Origin: Alphaproteobacteria bacterium
Lineage (GTDB): Bacteria > Pseudomonadota > Alphaproteobacteria > JABAAW01
Direction of reading: 5' to 3'
Assembly: GCA_014239005.1 (NCBI GenBank)
Contig: JABAAA010000096.1
Location: 1 to 5,301, forward strand
Length of the DNA: 5,301 bases
Shown here: piece after piece, positions 4,512 to 5,301 of the stretch
Layout: each line of letters opens with the position of its first letter
How positions within the stretch are numbered: position 1 is the stretch's first letter
The notes under the pieces: model-generated
The model's database searches: none
The model's input: only the letters and a program-made list of their open reading frames with translations
Told to the model about the DNA's origin: nothing
Made by a program: the position numbers and the translations under genes

Positions 4512-5301
4512 ATGTCTATCTGTCTACGATTTGCTCCGAGCCCCACAGGGGGTTTGCACCTTGGCGGTGCACGCACGGCTCTTTACAATTTTCTCTACGC
4601 CAAAAAACACAACGGCAACTTCCTCCTTCGCATCGAGGACACCGACAAGAAGAATTCGCCCTCAGACAAAAAAACCGTCGACGACAACACAAAAAGCATC
4701 GTTACAGACCTGCAGTGGCTCGGCATCGATTCTGATGGCAACCCCACCATCCAGTCCGAACGACACGACCGCCACGCAAAAGTCGCAATACACCTCCTGA
4801 ACGCAGGCAAAGCCTACCGCTGCTACGACAGCGTCGTGCGCGACAGCAAACACGCAGCCCACACCGCAGCGCGCAATCGCGGCGATGTCTTCAAAAGTCC
4901 GTGGCGCGAAAAATCTCCTGAAGACGCACCCCACAATGCCGATGCCAGCTTCGTCGTGCGTCTCAAAGTGCCTCACGAAGGGGACATCTCCATCGACGAT
5001 AGCATCAAAGGAAAAGTCACCTCGCAAAACACGCAAATCGACGATTTCATCCTGCTCCGCTCCGACGGCTCTCCCACCTACATGCTCTCGGTCGTCGTCG
5101 ACGATTACGATGCTGCCATCACCCACATCGTCCGCGGCGACGACCACCTCACCAATACCTTCCGCCAACAAGCCCTCTACAACGCCTGCTTGGAAGCCAA
5201 CATCTTCTCCTCACAACAACCCCAACCCGCCTACGCCCACATCCCCATGGTGCTGGACGAAGACGGCAACAAGCTCTCGAAACGCAAAGGCGCGCCCGCC
5301 A
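4512..5301 (+). CDS. gltX: Glutamate--tRNA ligase GltX, N-terminal part (3' end outside window)
   Basis: GltX is a class I synthetase that joins glutamate to tRNA-Glu in the cytoplasm. The frame from ATG 4512 stays open for 263 codons to the window edge, covering over half of a normal ~450-500-residue protein. It contains the catalytic fold: RFAPSPTGGLHLGGART (6-22, HIGH-type motif), RIEDTD (40-45), SER (82-84), the DDF-LLRSDG-PTYM block (177-191), VVVDDYD (194-200), RGDDHLTN (208-215), AYAHIPMVL (240-248) and the KMSKS-type KLSKR (254-258). After AYRC (101-104) the bacterial zinc-type cysteines are not seen; the insert reads YDSVVRDS and continues without further Cys. ATG 4512 gives the family's usual N-terminus, but there is no Shine-Dalgarno: the preceding bases are CCTCCTGATTCTT. 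Codons are rich in C-ending forms, unlike rsmA. The product could belong to either GltX paralogue class known in alphaproteobacteria. Confidence 0.95.
   Translation, partial: MSICLRFAPSPTGGLHLGGARTALYNFLYAKKHNGNFLLRIEDTDKKNSPSDKKTVDDNTKSIVTDLQWLGIDSDGNPTIQSERHDRHAKVAIHLLNAGKAYRCYDSVVRDSKHAAHTAARNRGDVFKSPWREKSPEDAPHNADASFVVRLKVPHEGDISIDDSIKGKVTSQNTQIDDFILLRSDGSPTYMLSVVVDDYDAAITHIVRGDDHLTNTFRQQALYNACLEANIFSSQQPQPAYAHIPMVLDEDGNKLSKRKGAPA

Noticed and set aside
4662..5171. - strand 169-codon ORF opposite gltX
   Set aside because: It is Val/Asp-rich antisense of the C-rich gltX codons. The + strand frame carries all GltX motifs.

Overview
The window looks like part of the chromosome of a proteobacterium, most probably an alphaproteobacterium. 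It carries the outer-membrane and housekeeping cluster lptD-surA-pdxA-rsmA, all on the + strand, followed after a 325-base gap by the 5' part of gltX. This gene order is common to alpha- and gammaproteobacteria. The alpha assignment rests on SurA having one diverged parvulin domain and on the style of the GltX and LptD sequences. It is an inference from memory of the families, not from a search.

Layout. Bases 1-792 are the C-terminal beta-barrel part of LptD, cut by the left edge. SurA (about 719-2095) begins inside the end of lptD in another frame. PdxA follows (2139-3188) after a 43-base gap. RsmA (about 3215-4186) starts within about 30 bases of the pdxA stop, or overlaps it if a TTG start is used. 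The four genes are therefore packed as one likely transcription unit. Bases 4187-4511 hold no convincing gene: first the tail of a 14-bp tandem repeat that includes the rsmA stop codon, then a small AT-rich hairpin, then an array of imperfect ~34-bp repeats rich in palindromes. gltX (from 4512) runs off the right edge.

How the genes relate. LptD inserts lipopolysaccharide into the outer membrane, and SurA is the periplasmic chaperone that delivers beta-barrel proteins such as LptD, so the first two genes are one functional pair. PdxA (pyridoxal phosphate synthesis) and RsmA (16S rRNA dimethylation) are the metabolic and ribosome-maturation genes usually found behind them. GltX charges tRNA with glutamate.

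The unusual side of the window is its repeats. Short tandem expansions sit inside lptD (12 bp x3), the surA signal sequence (9 bp x3), rsmA (12 bp x4) and the rsmA stop region (14 bp x4 plus 7 bp x2). The gap before gltX carries the hairpin-forming array. On the - strand this array reads as a chain of strong ribosome-binding sites, each followed by a tiny ORF. PdxA also has a badly eroded N-terminal glycine-rich motif, and the 3' half of rsmA is far more G-rich than its neighbours.
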